64,000 nt of DNA from Pieris napi (taxonomy: Eukaryota > Arthropoda > Insecta > Lepidoptera > Pieridae): the NCBI RefSeq assembly GCF_905475465.1, contig NC_062249.1:11482501-11546500 (forward strand), written 5' to 3'. A model generated the notes under the pieces. That model was not told the DNA's origin. It searched no databases and saw only the letters and a list, made by a program, of their open reading frames with translations. Below, one piece after another: positions 11,695 to 22,749 of the stretch (the first letter of the stretch is position 1; each line of letters starts with the position of its first letter). The position numbers and the translations under genes were made by a program.

Positions 11695-11939
11695 AGCAGT
11701 GTTCGCGTAGTGGCTTCAACGTGCGATTAATAATGTACTTTCTTTCTATGTGCGCATTTAACATTCGCTCGAACGGTGAAGGAAAACATCGTGAGGAAAT
11801 TTGCCTTACACCCAAAAAGTCGACGACGTGTGTCAGGTGTAGGAGGCTGATCACATACTTGCCTATTACATTGACAAATGGTCATGAAACAGATACAGAA
11901 TTCTGAGGCCCAGACCTAAAAATGTCGTACTACTGATTC
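11695..11939 (+). mobile_element. tRNA-derived SINE, B-box region deleted
   Basis: The head TTCGCGTAGTGGCTTCAACG is followed directly by the TTTCTATGTGCGCATTTAAC body, so the B-box block is lost. The rest is standard for the family down to GAGGCCCAGACCT and CTGATTC. Confidence 0.85.
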
Positions 11940-12429
11940 AAATTGTTACGTAGAGAGGAATAAAGAGAATATAAAATGTAACAAAAATGGGAAAAACATT
12001 CCTTTCTGGGAAGATTCCAAGTATGTACAACGCGTTCTTACGCAGATAAAACCACAACGGGTAACATTATAAAATGCGTCAATTGCTAGTTTCATTGTGT
12101 GTCAGAAATCAAACCTTTATAACCTGTGCTAGCTGAGCGCTGCACCCCACCACGACCCACAGCTCTGCGTTTTCGCCAGCATTAATTCTGTCGTAGCATC
12201 ATATTCATAAGCTCTCCACAAATGGACTTCTAAATTTAAAAAAAGATTGTTAGATTTGTTTATATAGATGTCTTCTATAAAACTGTAGTACCTACATCAC
12301 ATTGCTCTATTGTCAATAGTTTCCACAGCATACGCGATCTAAGAATTTTTGATTGGTATTTCACCCCTTGGGTTATATTATCAAGGATTCTAATGGTAAC
12401 ATTTCTTATTGGTTCAATCAAATCTATTT

Positions 12430-12690
12430 TTAAATCTATCAATTTATAATAACTGGAGCAAAGCAATCCCGAGGAATAGGATCAATTAAATAATCGTCAA
12501 GTTTATGGATAGCTTTATGGATTCATTTACGTTTAACGAGAGTTTTGAATTTATTCAGTGATAATTCTCTAATATCGCTTGGGGGTTTGTTGTAAAAACT
12601 AATACAATTTGCATATAGGAAGTGGTTTTTCTTATGGAGCCTGGTGGGTTGTACGCTTAGATTAGTTCTGTTTCGAGTTTATACTGGTGG
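12430..12690 (-). pseudogene. CR1-like LINE reverse transcriptase, C-terminal remnant
   Basis: The - strand reads in one frame through RTNLSVQPTRLHKKNHF, CISFYNKPPSDIREL and LNKFKTLVK, hits a TGA, then continues IHKLDDYLIDP. This pattern (TRLxKxxxxFL, FYNKxP, NKFKxxV) is the C-terminal tail of CR1-group LINE proteins. The same 3' end family recurs at 52153, 53863 and 42330. Confidence 0.7.
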
Positions 12691-13034
12691 CGGTCACTAT
12701 TTGTTTTAAAATCGTTTATATTTCTTTGAACATACAACAAGGCTTTAAGAATATACTAACCAGATAGTTTCATAATATTTAATTCCTTATAATTTATGTT
12801 AACCATATTATCATTAATTTATAATCAAATTCACACGTTGTATAATTATTTCTAGCACATGAGCACGATTTTAATTATAACCTATCAATCTTAATGAACA
12901 ACTCGAAGGCAGTATCGACATCACAATAATATTCCCTTTTGCTTATAAAAGCGCTGACACAATCTTCGTTTTAAAACTTGGACTAAAGCTTTGATAATAG
13001 TCTACGGACTAAAGATTTATATTAAAACAGGACT

Positions 13035-13233
13035 GCCCTGCGATTCTGTAACTCATTTTTCGAACTCACACAGCGGTTTTCGATAAATAAACTAAAATAA
13101 ACAATAAACTACAAGCTCCCACCTTTTCAGAATGCCAAATCATAAAATGACTGCTTCACGACTGATTTGAGAGCGACCGCCGATGCGAAAACCGCTGTGT
13201 GAGTTCGAAAAGTGAGTTACAGAATCGCAGGGC
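13035..13233. mobile_element. MITE with about 48-bp inverted termini
   Basis: GCCCTGCGATTCTGTAACTC opens the element, and its reverse complement closes it at 13233. Pairing continues to about 48 bp on each side, through the CTCACACAGCGGTTTTCG block, with one mismatch. The 100-bp centre is non-coding. The short target duplication is ambiguous. Confidence 0.85.
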
Positions 13234-13267
13234 TGGGAACAAACTACCAGATGGTGACTTAGAAATG

Positions 13268-13310
13268 CTAACTGAGAACAGGTGACAAACGGGCACGAGG
13301 CTCACCTGAT
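13268..13310 (-). repeat. LINE tail scrap
   Basis: ACAAACGGGCACGAGGCTCACCTGA is a reverse copy of the tail end of the window's intact LINE, truncated shortly after. Confidence 0.5.
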
Positions 13311-13335
13311 TTGATTGATTCTAGATAGATAGAAT

Positions 13336-13605
13336 TTGATTTCTAGAACAGAACATTCTCACAATGTTAATACTCGGAACAAACGCAGGCTGCAATTTCC
13401 CCGTACTAGACTATCTAAAGTTAGTAATTATTTTTTGGGAAAAGGGATTCTCTTCTTTAATAAAATCCCAGAGGCTCTTTTATCTCTGCCTTTCAATAAA
13501 TTTAAGAAATGTATTAAAGAAAAGCTGTGTAAAAGGCTTACTATAAAGTTAGTTAAGTTGATAAAAGGGCTTGGGACGAGTGCTAGACAGGCTACTTCTA
13601 ATTAA
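13336..13605 (+). pseudogene. CR1-like LINE reverse transcriptase, C-terminal piece
   Basis: An 89-codon frame without stops carries RTRLSKVSNYFLGKG, LFFNKIPEALLSLP and NKFKKCIKEKLCKR, the closing segment of CR1-type reverse-transcriptase polyproteins. The catalytic region is absent. No CR1 tail follows directly. Confidence 0.7.
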
Positions 13606-13799
13606 TTTGCGATATTTGTTTTAACATAAGTGTTGTTCAATGATTTGCAATTTTAAAAGAGTACCGAGCGCTTTTTACGCCGGCTTTTTCTCTCGGCCTA
13701 CACCCTATGTCTTCTTTGCCGATGAGTAGGGATGCCTACAGATTCAAATATAATGACGTGGAATAAGTGATGCCTATATCTTATGTTCCATAAAATCAA

Positions 13800-13935
13800 A
13801 ACAAAATCAAAATACGTTTATTCAATTTAGATGCTTTAGAGCATGCTTATGAATGTCAACAACGTTTACAAAATTCACGAAAGAGCAGGACTACGCCATC
13901 CGTTCGCAAAACTACCAGGAGGCCTTGTTCTGAAT
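13800..13935 (-). repeat. LINE 3' tail fragment
   Basis: AAATCAAAATACGTTTATTC followed by GCATGCTTATGAATGTCAAC is the reverse of a CR1/Zenon-like tail (GTTGACATTCATAAG...GAATAAA), the class also seen at 35283 and 52153. Confidence 0.5.
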
Positions 13936-13990
13936 AATAAATATATTTTATTTTATTTTTATGTTAAGTGATAATCCCGCCGCCCATGGA

Positions 13991-14960
13991 TACTTTCGTT
14001 TTATACAGTAATTGATCAGCCTTCTCCGCCAGTGTATGTAAACAAACAAGCAAAACTTTTATTCTACAGTGACAGAAATATATAAACATACTAAACGTAC
14101 ACTGAAGTTTGTTGTATATGAAGATGGGTCCTATTGTTCTATCATCACCAAATGTGTATAAAGTTACACGGTAAAACAAAAGTTAATTCTAACTCTGAAA
14201 TAGTAATTTCAATTAACTTTATGTTTTAGTTAACTTTTAAATCAACATGTCTTACAACAATTTTGCTCTCTGCACTCTATTCAATCGCTAAGTTTTGAGA
14301 ATAATAACAAAACAGACTGAAAGCGTGAACAAGCGATGTATTTAATTTATTTATAAAAGCTTGCCAACGCTCAGCACACTGATACATTGGTACAAGAAAA
14401 ATAAAATACAAGATTTAATGTGACAAGCACTTATAGGCAAACATAACATACAATTATAAAAACTAAAGGAAAATTGATTTCAAAGTGAGGGGAGCAAGTA
14501 TGGATATTCAGACCTAGGTCGTTTAGCAGAATGGATGTCGGTGAGTTTTGTTCAAAACGCGGTCTTCTGAAAGGACAAATGGGAAGGTTATAAGGTTTCT
14601 TTAAAATAATAAAAAGCTACTAGAAGCTTTATATCCGTATACTACTTTCAAATCAGGTAGGTATTAAGATGGCATGTAGAGAGAAGACCTTGGCATTTGA
14701 TTGTATTTGACTCAGTGTTTTTATCCTAAAGTTCGCTTGAAAATATTGATTAATTGATCCTACTAGTTAGTGTATCAATAGTCGTATATCTAAATATTTG
14801 TTTAATATAGCGTGAGAAATTAATAATATGTATAATATAAATATAAATACAAACTAATATAATGGGTAAATTGCTTTTAGTATATTTGTTTTAATTAATA
14901 ATTACTGCACTGATTTCAAAAATTCGTTCACTATGCTACATTTCTAAGTAACATGTTAGA
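13991..14960. other. Intergenic, nothing recognised
   Basis: AT-rich DNA with no supported exon. CAATGTATCA-like wording near 14380 recurs at 39830 in another decayed repeat ('ACTGATACATTGGT'). Confidence 0.35.
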
Positions 14961-14965
14961 TAGTA

Positions 14966-15055
14966 ACGGTGACCCCAGAGCTGGTGCTTTCCTCGCTCAA
15001 CGAATAAGTATCGCAATACAGCGAAATGCTGCCAGCGTTAAAGGTACACTGCCAC
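14966..15055 (+). repeat. LINE coding fragment (copy 2)
   Basis: GGTGACCCCAGAGCTGGTGC continues to CAATACAGCGAAATGCTGCC. The translation is GDPRAGAFLAQRISIAIQRN-like, the same piece as 7733-7802 with only a few differences. Confidence 0.6.
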
Positions 15056-15059
15056 AGGG

Positions 15060-15700
15060 ACCAAAGTTTTTAAATTTGTTTAAACATTTTATTTATCAAT
15101 TTTGAATTATTTGTGTGTTGAAAATAAATAATTATCTACACATATACTTATTATTTCCAAAATACTTTTAAAATTATCGTGACTGGGACCGACCCGCTAT
15201 TTAATGATCTTTGAAAATATAACACATAAGAATTTGTGTTATTTTTAATGTTGATGTCGTAAGGTACGTCAACAGTCTTTATTTTTTTTTCTCTTACTAA
15301 TTCGACTGTAAATTCAAAGGAAGAATTTATACAACAAAATTTTTTTCCAACATAGATAATCTTCAATACGACGTAATATTACGTACGTATGAGAATTCAC
15401 ACTATTTATCTCAATAAATGCCAGTAGGTTAAGTTATTGCGGTCAGTAGTTAGCATCATATGATGACTAAAAGGATCCAACCCACGGACGAAACTTGAAG
15501 GCAACAGGTTGGCCGTGACTCAATCCTTCGATGATGTAATTCCTCGTAATTGATTCAATGATTCGCTTCTAATATTGTAGTGTTGCCAACATTTACAGAT
15601 TTGTCGATGATTCCGCTTTGGACGGCCAAGTGTTTGAGTGTCGACTGTCAGGTGTAGAGCGTCGTGGGAAGTGCGATTTTTTTATTACGTATTAATTAAT
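15060..15700. other. Intergenic, nothing firm
   Basis: No exon or defined repeat. The frame at 15151-15366 on the - strand has no family features. Confidence 0.35.
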
Positions 15701-15701
15701 G

Positions 15702-15898
15702 GAGCAATGTTGGCTTTAGCGTGCGACTCTCATTCCTAAGGTCGTAGGTTCGATCTTCGGCTGTGCACCAATGGACTATGTGCGCATTTAACATAACAAA
15801 CCGGCTTGCTTTAAACCCAAAAGTTGACGGCGTGTGTCAGGCACAGGAGGCTGATCACCTACTTAGATTGACAAATGATCATGAAACAGATACAAACC
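15702..15898 (+). mobile_element. tRNA-derived SINE with internal deletions
   Basis: The A-box region is shortened (GTTGGCTTTAGCGTGCGAC), but GGTTCGATCTTCGGC keeps a B box. The body lacks the GAACGGTGAAGGAAA block, and the copy stops at CAGATACAAACC before the usual 3' end. Confidence 0.85.
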
Positions 15899-17040
15899 GA
15901 CTGTTTTTTTATTATTTAATGTATTACGATTACGACCTACTTGGCGTTTTTGTTACTAGAGATTTTATTTCAAAGTTTTGATTGAATAAAAAGATGGAAT
16001 GCATAGATCTCTAGCTGTTACTAATAATGTCTTATTTATCAGGTTTATGAGAATAAATTTTAGTAATACATTTGTTAAATAAAAAATTAAGATTATGTTG
16101 TTAATTTTAATAAATAATACCCTCTCAGTCCGTAAGCTTTTAGTGAAATACGAAACACATTTGGACAGTTCAATCAATTTACCAGATTCCATTCGCCACG
16201 CGCCTTATCCGATTTAATTCCTATAATATTTTTTCTATACCTTTTATTAATAACAAAATATGTTTTCTGAAGTATCGATTATCCATGGACATCGTTAGCT
16301 GTATCGTCACCAATCTACGCGTCACTAAATTCGTGACGCAACATGAAGTCGATTCATTTATAAAGGACGAAGTCTTTTACGCAACTCCGTTTGTGTCTAA
16401 ATCAGATTTACTACAAAGGGAGCTCTGTAATTTACATTATTGTAAATAACAGTTTTTGTAGCTTGTAGGAGAAAATAAAAATAATATTTTTTTAAGTTTA
16501 AATGAATAACTTCTTCAGGATATGAACGCGTATTTATTTCACACATGAAACACAAACATGAGACACACAAAAAGAAGAACTGTAACTTTTTTAACGATAA
16601 AGTTACACTTAAAAAATAAATATGCGTAGTAGTTGCGGAAACCATAGACCAGACCATAGACTAGACCGTATTTAGATATCATATTTATGTCTGAAATATT
16701 TTAACAGGATGGAATTGTAAGAAATTGCTAATACTCGTAATTTAGAAATTTGTCTAGCGTAATATTTATTTCCTTGAATTGAATAAGGAAAAGCGTATTG
16801 GATTGGAGAGCCGCACTAAAGGTGGCCATTCACGGTCAATCCATATGGCTTTCGCGCCACTGGCTCGATACTCGACGTCGTGCCGAGCCAAATTGATGCC
16901 ATTCACGAACGCGCCAGCGAGCCGTTCCATTTGATCATTTTGAGTGTAGGCGTCGATAGCACCGGACGTGTTCATAATGAACTTCAATTCAGAAGATGAG
17001 TTTTATTTATCGGCCATAGTTTTGTATAGTTTTAAAAAAA

Positions 17041-17205
17041 AGGAAGCCAAAAATAAAGTGGTGTAAGGATTGGTTGCTAAAAAGATCGCGACTCAGTCAC
17101 ATAAATTTAATAAAGGAATTGACTTTGGAGCCAACTGACTGGAGAAATTATATGCGAATAGATGAACCTACCTATTTTAAACTTTTGGAACTGAATAGAA
17201 TATAG
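17041..17205 (+). pseudogene. Harbinger transposase N-terminal remnant
   Basis: The frame reads WCKDWLLKRSRLSHINLIKE then LTLEPTDWRNYMRIDEPTYF, KLLEL, and ends at a TAG at 17203. The pattern W-x5-R-x(n)-L-x-L-E-x-x-x-x-R-N-Y-x-R-M/I-D-E-x-x-F-x-x-L-L is the conserved region before the DDE nuclease of Harbinger transposases. The nuclease domain itself is missing, so it cannot be active. Confidence 0.75.
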
Positions 17206-17377
17206 AAAAATAACAATAAATCTATTTTCTCACTATTAAAATCATAATTTGGTCAAATAAAACATAAAATTAGTAAAAAGTATGTATCCTGAAGAGTGCT
17301 AGTTGATTAAAAAAATACTGTTTTTATTTTCTATGGTACTCAAAATACTTGTCAATTGAATTAAGCCACTATGGTTC

Positions 17378-17647
17378 TCATGGCCTGAAATAATAAACAG
17401 CTAGGTTATAATTATAAGTACTTTCTTTATTAAACTCTTTCCTGAATGAGGCTCTTAGTTCCTGAAGTTTCTTTTTCACTGTGTCAATAGTGGCGTTAGG
17501 CGATTTGGTTTTATAAAAACTTAGCAAAACCTCTAATGCTGCATCGCGTTTTTGTTTGTTGTGGTAATATATATCTGTTACATCCCACAAACACGTCAGG
17601 TCTCTAAACTTATAAATAAATTGATTAACAAAGTCACGGTTTGTCAT
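17378..17647 (-). CDS. MADF-domain protein of the Harbinger element
   Basis: An 89-codon frame begins at an ATG (17647) and reads MTNRDFVNQFIYKFRDLTCL, then WDVTDIYYHNKQKRDAALEV, and LQELRASFRKEFNKE. The placement of FI..F...LW, Y.NK..RD.A and K...LR..FRKE is that of a MADF (Myb/SANT-like DNA-binding) domain. PIF/Harbinger elements carry such a protein as the partner of the transposase, for nuclear import and DNA targeting. The frame ends soon after the domain at a spot that reads TATTTCAG|GCC, so the real protein may have been spliced or the 3' part lost. It lies convergent to the transposase remnant. Expression is unproven. Confidence 0.65.
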   Translation of the reverse strand: MTNRDFVNQFIYKFRDLTCLWDVTDIYYHNKQKRDAALEVLLSFYKTKSPNATIDTVKKKLQELRASFRKEFNKESTYNYNLAVYYFRP

Positions 17648-18039
17648 TATGAAAACAATTTAAATTTACAATGCGTCACGTGCTTCTCGTCCAACGGCTA
17701 AACGCAAACAGAAATCAAAATGGCGTGTTTGGCTCGCGAGTAACACCATTCACGAGCGAGCAAACCGTACGGCACGATGGCTCAGACCGACCGGACCGTT
17801 GGTTTTCCGCATTTACGAGCGCGCCGCCTGCGTATTCACGCCGCGCTAATTGACTCGGCGCGATGGACTTTCGCGCAGTTGGAATTCCATCGCGCCGAGC
17901 CAATCCATTTGGACCGACAGTGTTTTCACATTCACGGACGAGTTTTGGAACGACAGCGTGCCAAATGTATCGATGGATCGCCCGTGAATGGCCACCTTAA
18001 GACCTCAACCGCGCGACCATTGCGCTGATCAAAGACAAT

Positions 18040-18360
18040 CGCTTATATATCAGACCCTATTCGTTCTGGGTATGGTGGGTTATGACCAGCTACGCCTCAG
18101 CTTGCTATGTCAGTGTACTTATTCAGGATTCTTACGGGTCCGGTTCAAAATCTGGATATAATGGAGAGACAGTGTCTTCCGGTTCCAAGCAAGAACCTGA
18201 GGCGGAAGTCTCAACTTTTGGATGTACCGTGCGCACACCCCAACTTGGTTAGCGAAGCGCCCCTCACGCGAGCAATACATATAATAAATAGAATTTCTAT
18301 CGAGGTATACCCATTTTTGTGCACTGGCTGTTTTCACAAGAGTTGCTTGCAAAATTATTA
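18040..18360 (+). repeat. Degenerate LINE C-terminal fragment
   Basis: The + frame gives LRRKSQLLDVPCAHPNLVSE then APLTRAIHIINRISIEVY. This has the look of the last segment of non-LTR polyproteins (LxxPxxxTxxxxxAPLxRAI..NxI). There is no catalytic motif. The assignment is by pattern only. Confidence 0.35.
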
Positions 18361-18399
18361 GTTATAAGATCTAGGTAGCTATACACATATACTTATATA

Positions 18400-19100
18400 T
18401 AGCCACTCGATCAAACAGCTAGGCAGATTACATTTCATTACTTGCCTAGCCTGTTGACTGTTAATTTAAATTTAATTCCACTTTCTGCCACTCTCAAACT
18501 CGAAACGAAACAATTACTGTCCAAATGGCGTCGGTAAACAACAACATTGATGATGTTTTTCAAAGTTTAATGAAAAACAACAAGGACAATGGAAGCGTGT
18601 AGTGATTATAAGTGTAAAATTAGCTGTACTCGAGCAAATTAATTTTAAAAGAAATATTTATTATGTCAGATGTTTATTACTGCCACATGGTCACTCTATC
18701 GTACGAATTACTAAGCATTAGCCAGCCAGTTTATTAAATTGTGTTACTAATACAACGAAACGGCTGAATATCTTTCAGGCCGCTATTTAAACGGCGCTGT
18801 TTAGTTAAAAGGCTAGGCTGTTGATTGAACGGCTTATAGTCACATCGATATATCTGCGAACCTGGCTTAATGACGTCATACAAACTGGAGAGTAGCAAAA
18901 AAATTGAAGATGTAAAAATAAAAAATATTTTATTTGTGTACTTATTTTTATTGATACTCGTACCTACTTGAAATTTACAAATACTTATTATTTACATTAT
19001 TTAAAGCAGAAACGCAGAATTATTTAAAGAAGCGCATTCCAGCGAGGTTCGCAGATATTTCCGACGGCTTGTACTAATCTAGTTGGCTGCGACATATTAT
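18400..19100. repeat. Relatives of the GCCAACTAGCTTAATTA palindromic MITE
   Basis: AACGGCTGAATATCTTTCAGGCCGCTA...GGCGCTGTTTAGTTAAAAGGCTAGGCTGTT (18757-18822) and CTAGTTGGCTGCGACATATT (19079-19098) match the centre and end of the complete element at 60799-60960. They are separated by unrelated DNA, so this copy is rearranged or interrupted. Confidence 0.6.
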
Positions 19101-19280
19101 GTTTTTTAATTATCGGTGTAGGTATTATAGTGTAGTTATATCGCATTAGTAGTTACTGTTAAGATATAATAATTATGTGGAAATAAATATATGTAACCCT
19201 TAGATAGCAAAATTGTTACGTAATTTTATTTATATCTACAATAGTTTGTGTTAAACGTAGTTTAAAAATAAAAAAATAAA

Positions 19281-19577
19281 TCAGTAGCGCTACAACCTCT
19301 TTTGGTCTTGGCCTCAGATTTCTGAACCTGTTTCATGATCATTTTTCAATCTAATAGGCAAGTAGGTGATCACCCTCCTGTGCCTGACACACGCCGACGA
19401 CTTTTTGGGCATAATGCAAGCCGGTTTCGTCACGATGTTTTCCTTCACCGTTCGAGCAAATGTTAAATGCGCACATAGAAAGAAAGTCCATTGGTTGTGC
19501 ACTAAGTGTGCCGGGGATCGAACCTACGCCTCAGGTATGAGAGTCGCACGCTGAAGCCACTAGGCCCACACTGCTCT
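19281..19577 (-). mobile_element. tRNA-derived SINE, full length
   Basis: A complete reverse-oriented copy: 3' end CAGTAGCGCTACAACCTC, the GATCATTTTTCAATCT, GTAGGTGATCACCC and GACTTTTTGGGC body blocks, then the tRNA-like head with B box (GGGGATCGAACC reversed) and A box (GAAGCCACTAGGCCCA reversed). It is the best single copy for defining the family. Confidence 0.9.
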
Positions 19578-19579
19578 AT

Positions 19580-20400
19580 TTTAAACATATACAGTATATG
19601 TTAAAAATAGTTACGTAATGAAATAATTAACCCAACACAAGCATAAACTTTGTCTGCCCTTTCAAAGTACTTAACACTGCCTCGATAAATGTAAGCGGAA
19701 TAATGACAGGGTCTATAGAATATTGATTGAATATTGAATAAGGTTTTATATAGAAATTAGTACCGCTGCTCAAGAAATTCCTGTGCGACACGCCTCTATC
19801 ATTATAATAACGTAGGCTAACACGACTAAAGGGTACCGTATTTTAAATTCTCAACGAAGAAACTTTAACACCTACCATTACAGACCCTGTATAATGTCGT
19901 GTACATGCATTTGTGTTTCTTTTTGTATAATTTTATTTATTTTTGGAGTGTCTTATGAATAAATAAAAAAGCTATTAATTTCTTGCTTTTTACATTATTT
20001 TGTTGTCTACTTAATTATTTTTATTTTGAGCATTATTTGCTCCATTGCTCGCTGGAGATTGCTGATGTGTTTCGCTTTAGCTGTAAATTTCCAAGTTTGG
20101 CAGCCACATTTTAAGCTAGTATGAATAAATAAATATTTTTATCATATATTTAAACTCTAGTCAGTTCCGTTTTAAACTAGTAGATCTTTAATATAAATCA
20201 TACAACATACAAAAAGCATATAAGTATGAGCTGAAAAGTCTTAACTGTTTCCTATTATCGTGTAATAAGTACGGGCACTAAAAGGCACTAGCTGTTTTCG
20301 CTTATTCTGTTATTATTTCTTGAAAAAATTAAAGTACAATAAAATAGCAGCAGAAATGTATCTGTCCTGTTTATTAGCGGGATTTCCTAATTACCCTTAC
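19580..20400. other. Intergenic, nothing recognised
   Basis: AT-rich sequence with no supported exon and no repeat shared with the rest of the window. Confidence 0.4.
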
Positions 20401-20407
20401 GACAGTG

Positions 20408-20700
20408 ATTATTATTATTATTATTAAGCCTTTATTGCTGACACCTAGTATACATTTGTTTTAGTTACATTACATAACTTAATCTAATACATCATACGAG
20501 CCGGTTTTTATGATCAGCGTATGCTATGACAAAGGCCTCTTTCAGCTGCTCCCATTCATTTCTAATGTTAGCTTTTCTTGTCCAAGTTGTGCCTCCTATT
20601 CTCTTATTATCGTCTGCCCATCTATTGCTCTACCTTTCGTTTTCCATCTCCATCTCCATTGTGTAAGTTCTCATCGACAGGACGACGACTCTTACTTACT
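20408..20700 (-). repeat. LINE 3' end fragment with ATT microsatellite tail
   Basis: A (TTA)n run at 20409-20425 abuts AAGCCTTTATTGCTGACACC, the reverse of a LINE tail. Further right, the - strand reads NEWEQLKEAF-like words, the end of a LINE polyprotein (WxxLxEAF). Degenerate. Confidence 0.4.
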
Positions 20701-21620
20701 TTTAAATTACAGCAAAGAATGCTACAAAAATTTAAGATATTGTTACCATAAGAAGTACAGAGGATGACTAAAAGAAGTCATGACTGTACAAAAAGTAAAA
20801 CATGTAAACATAGTAACAGCAGCTATAAAAAATCACATGAAATTAAATATTAAAAATATGTATTTTCGATCGAAACTTATTAAATGAAATGGCTAGTCGC
20901 TGTCAATAAGTATCGAATCCCGGATGTGAAAAAGTGCTTTTTAAAACCGGTCGCAATTGTTTTAAGTTTGTATTAGCTTCGGAGTCGCTTTAGTCCGATT
21001 ACAGAGCATTTAAGTTGATTGAGAATTCTATTACAGGCTATGAGCTCAGCGCTCGTGGCATACATTAAGTATGCGTGAACTTTATGCAAAGCTCTCGCCG
21101 GATAACTATTAAAGCCTAGTGATTTCCTATGTTAATAATACCAGGAAATATGTATAAGGTTTAGCCGACGCATCCACTTTCCATTCCGTTGCCTGAGGAA
21201 ATAGATAGCTATGATTATATTTGCTTTATGTACCCGTAAATTATTTCGAAGGTCAACAAAATATTTGTAATCTTATACAGTATAGTGAAACGTACCAATG
21301 GCACTACAATCTAAAAAACTGTTAAAGGACTGGTATATGAACACACCTTTTGTAGTTAGAGATGCTCCTAAGACCTTAATATGTAGTTACACTTTACTCT
21401 CACTCATTCTCATCTACCCCACACTTACTCATTCACTCACGTGCACCCATACACTCGCACATGCATACACACACGCGCGTGAAAACAGTTTAAAATTGTT
21501 TTATTAATTTTTATGGAATTTACTATTAAGTTTGTTGGAAGAGCTGGGAACCCTTACACATGTATTTTTTACAGGGTTCCAAATCTTACAAAATATTATA
21601 ATGAATTGTTTATAATGAAT
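20700..21620. other. Intergenic, nothing firm
   Basis: The only structure noticed is an alternating CAC/ACA-rich tract around 21400-21480. It explains the small 'HTLTHSLTCTHT' frame and is not a gene. Confidence 0.4.
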
Positions 21621-21627
21621 ATCTTCT

Positions 21628-21799
21628 GTGCCTGACTTTTTGGGTCTAAGGCGTGCCGGTTTCCTCACGATGTTTTCCTTTACCGAAGCGAGCGTGTTAT
21701 ATGCTCTCATAGACAGAAATACCAATGTTGCACAGCAGGGGATCGATCCTAGGTTTGAGAGTCGCATCCTGAAGCCACCCTCTAGGCCAACACTGCTCG
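21628..21799 (-). mobile_element. SINE, 5' two-thirds
   Basis: A reverse copy runs from GTGCCTGACTTTTTGGGTCT through the ACGATGTTTTCC block to the tRNA-like head GCCAACACTGCTC. The 3' third is absent. The B box is preserved as GGGGATCGATCC. Confidence 0.85.
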
Positions 21800-22100
21800 T
21801 GATACAATATGTACGTATATATTTTTTATGGCATACCCTACGCGATCTTGATTATAGTTTTTGTTCAGTTCCAATATATGTATAACTTTTTGCGACGGGC
21901 TTTGATGATTCATTGACTCTTGGCCAGTTTAGATGATGACATTATACTAGTATCGCGTATACTTAAGTACTTTAGTTACATCTAGTTGTTGTAATACATT
22001 CCTTTTAACCGGAAGTTGTCATAGGTACATACCATAGACAACTCTGTTAAAGTATTAATGGTATGTATATCAAAATACAAAGAAATGTAACACATATATA

Positions 22101-22746
22101 AGGCCATAATAAAGGATAAATTAATAGAGTGAGTGACTTTTTTCTATTTAACAATAACGCTAGAACATTGTTAAATCAAAATATCAACAGTTTGTTAAGA
22201 GTCTGGCTAATGAAAGAAGACAATTGAATTATTTGAAAACTTTCGGATGGCAGCACATGTCATGACTTGATACTTCATGCAATTACTCATTTTTATTTAT
22301 ATTATATATTTTTTCCGAATAGTTAACAGGTTTAATAGCCTAAACTTTGTTTTATTGATTTTTTGGATTTTGATTATTCCGAATAAAGTTGTGTTTTATA
22401 ATAAATATAGTTAGCCATGCAATGCTAGTCATTTTAAGTATCAATAGTAAAATACTAAATACGTATAGTATTTAATTTCATAGAAATACAGTTACTATCA
22501 ATGTAAGAAATAATAAAATTAAATCAAGTATCAAGTAAGTTTAATCCACAAAATATTTCAAACTTTTAGAGATACCATACTATATTTTTTTTAATTTTCC
22601 GCGTTTTTTCCTTATCTTCTTTAATTAGCCAGACTCTATTAGGCCATAATAAAGGATAAATTAATAGAGTGACCACACTTTTGTCTATTTAACAATAACG
22701 CTAAAACATTTTTAAATTTTAAATCAAAATATCAACAGTGTGTTAT
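22101..22746. repeat. Direct repeat of about 100 bp flanking a MITE
   Basis: AGGCCATAATAAAGGATAAA occurs at 22101 and 22641, and both copies continue in parallel for about 95-105 bp through TCTATTTAACAATAACGCTA to ATCAACAG. Between them lies an element with its own inverted ends. The duplicated piece is far too long for a DNA-transposon target duplication. Confidence 0.8.
22198..22637. mobile_element. MITE with AGAGTCTGGCTAAT termini
   Basis: AGAGTCTGGCTAATGAAAGA (22198) is mirrored by TCTTTAATTAGCCAGACTCT (22618-22637), with one mismatch. The 440-bp AT-rich interior has no transposase. Confidence 0.7.
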
Positions 22747-22749
22747 GCC

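Larger units (their letters stand above)
16820..17997. mobile_element. PIF/Harbinger transposon, internally deleted
   Basis: The inverted termini start AGGTGGCCATTCACGG (16820) and end with its complement (17997). Both sides carry TAA (16817-16819 and 17998-18000), the trinucleotide duplication typical of PIF/Harbinger. Sub-terminal variants of ATTCACGNNCG recur many times near both ends, like transposase-binding repeats. Inside are a MADF frame on the - strand and a Harbinger transposase remnant on the + strand, the two proteins this superfamily normally carries. The catalytic part of the transposase is gone. Confidence 0.85.
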
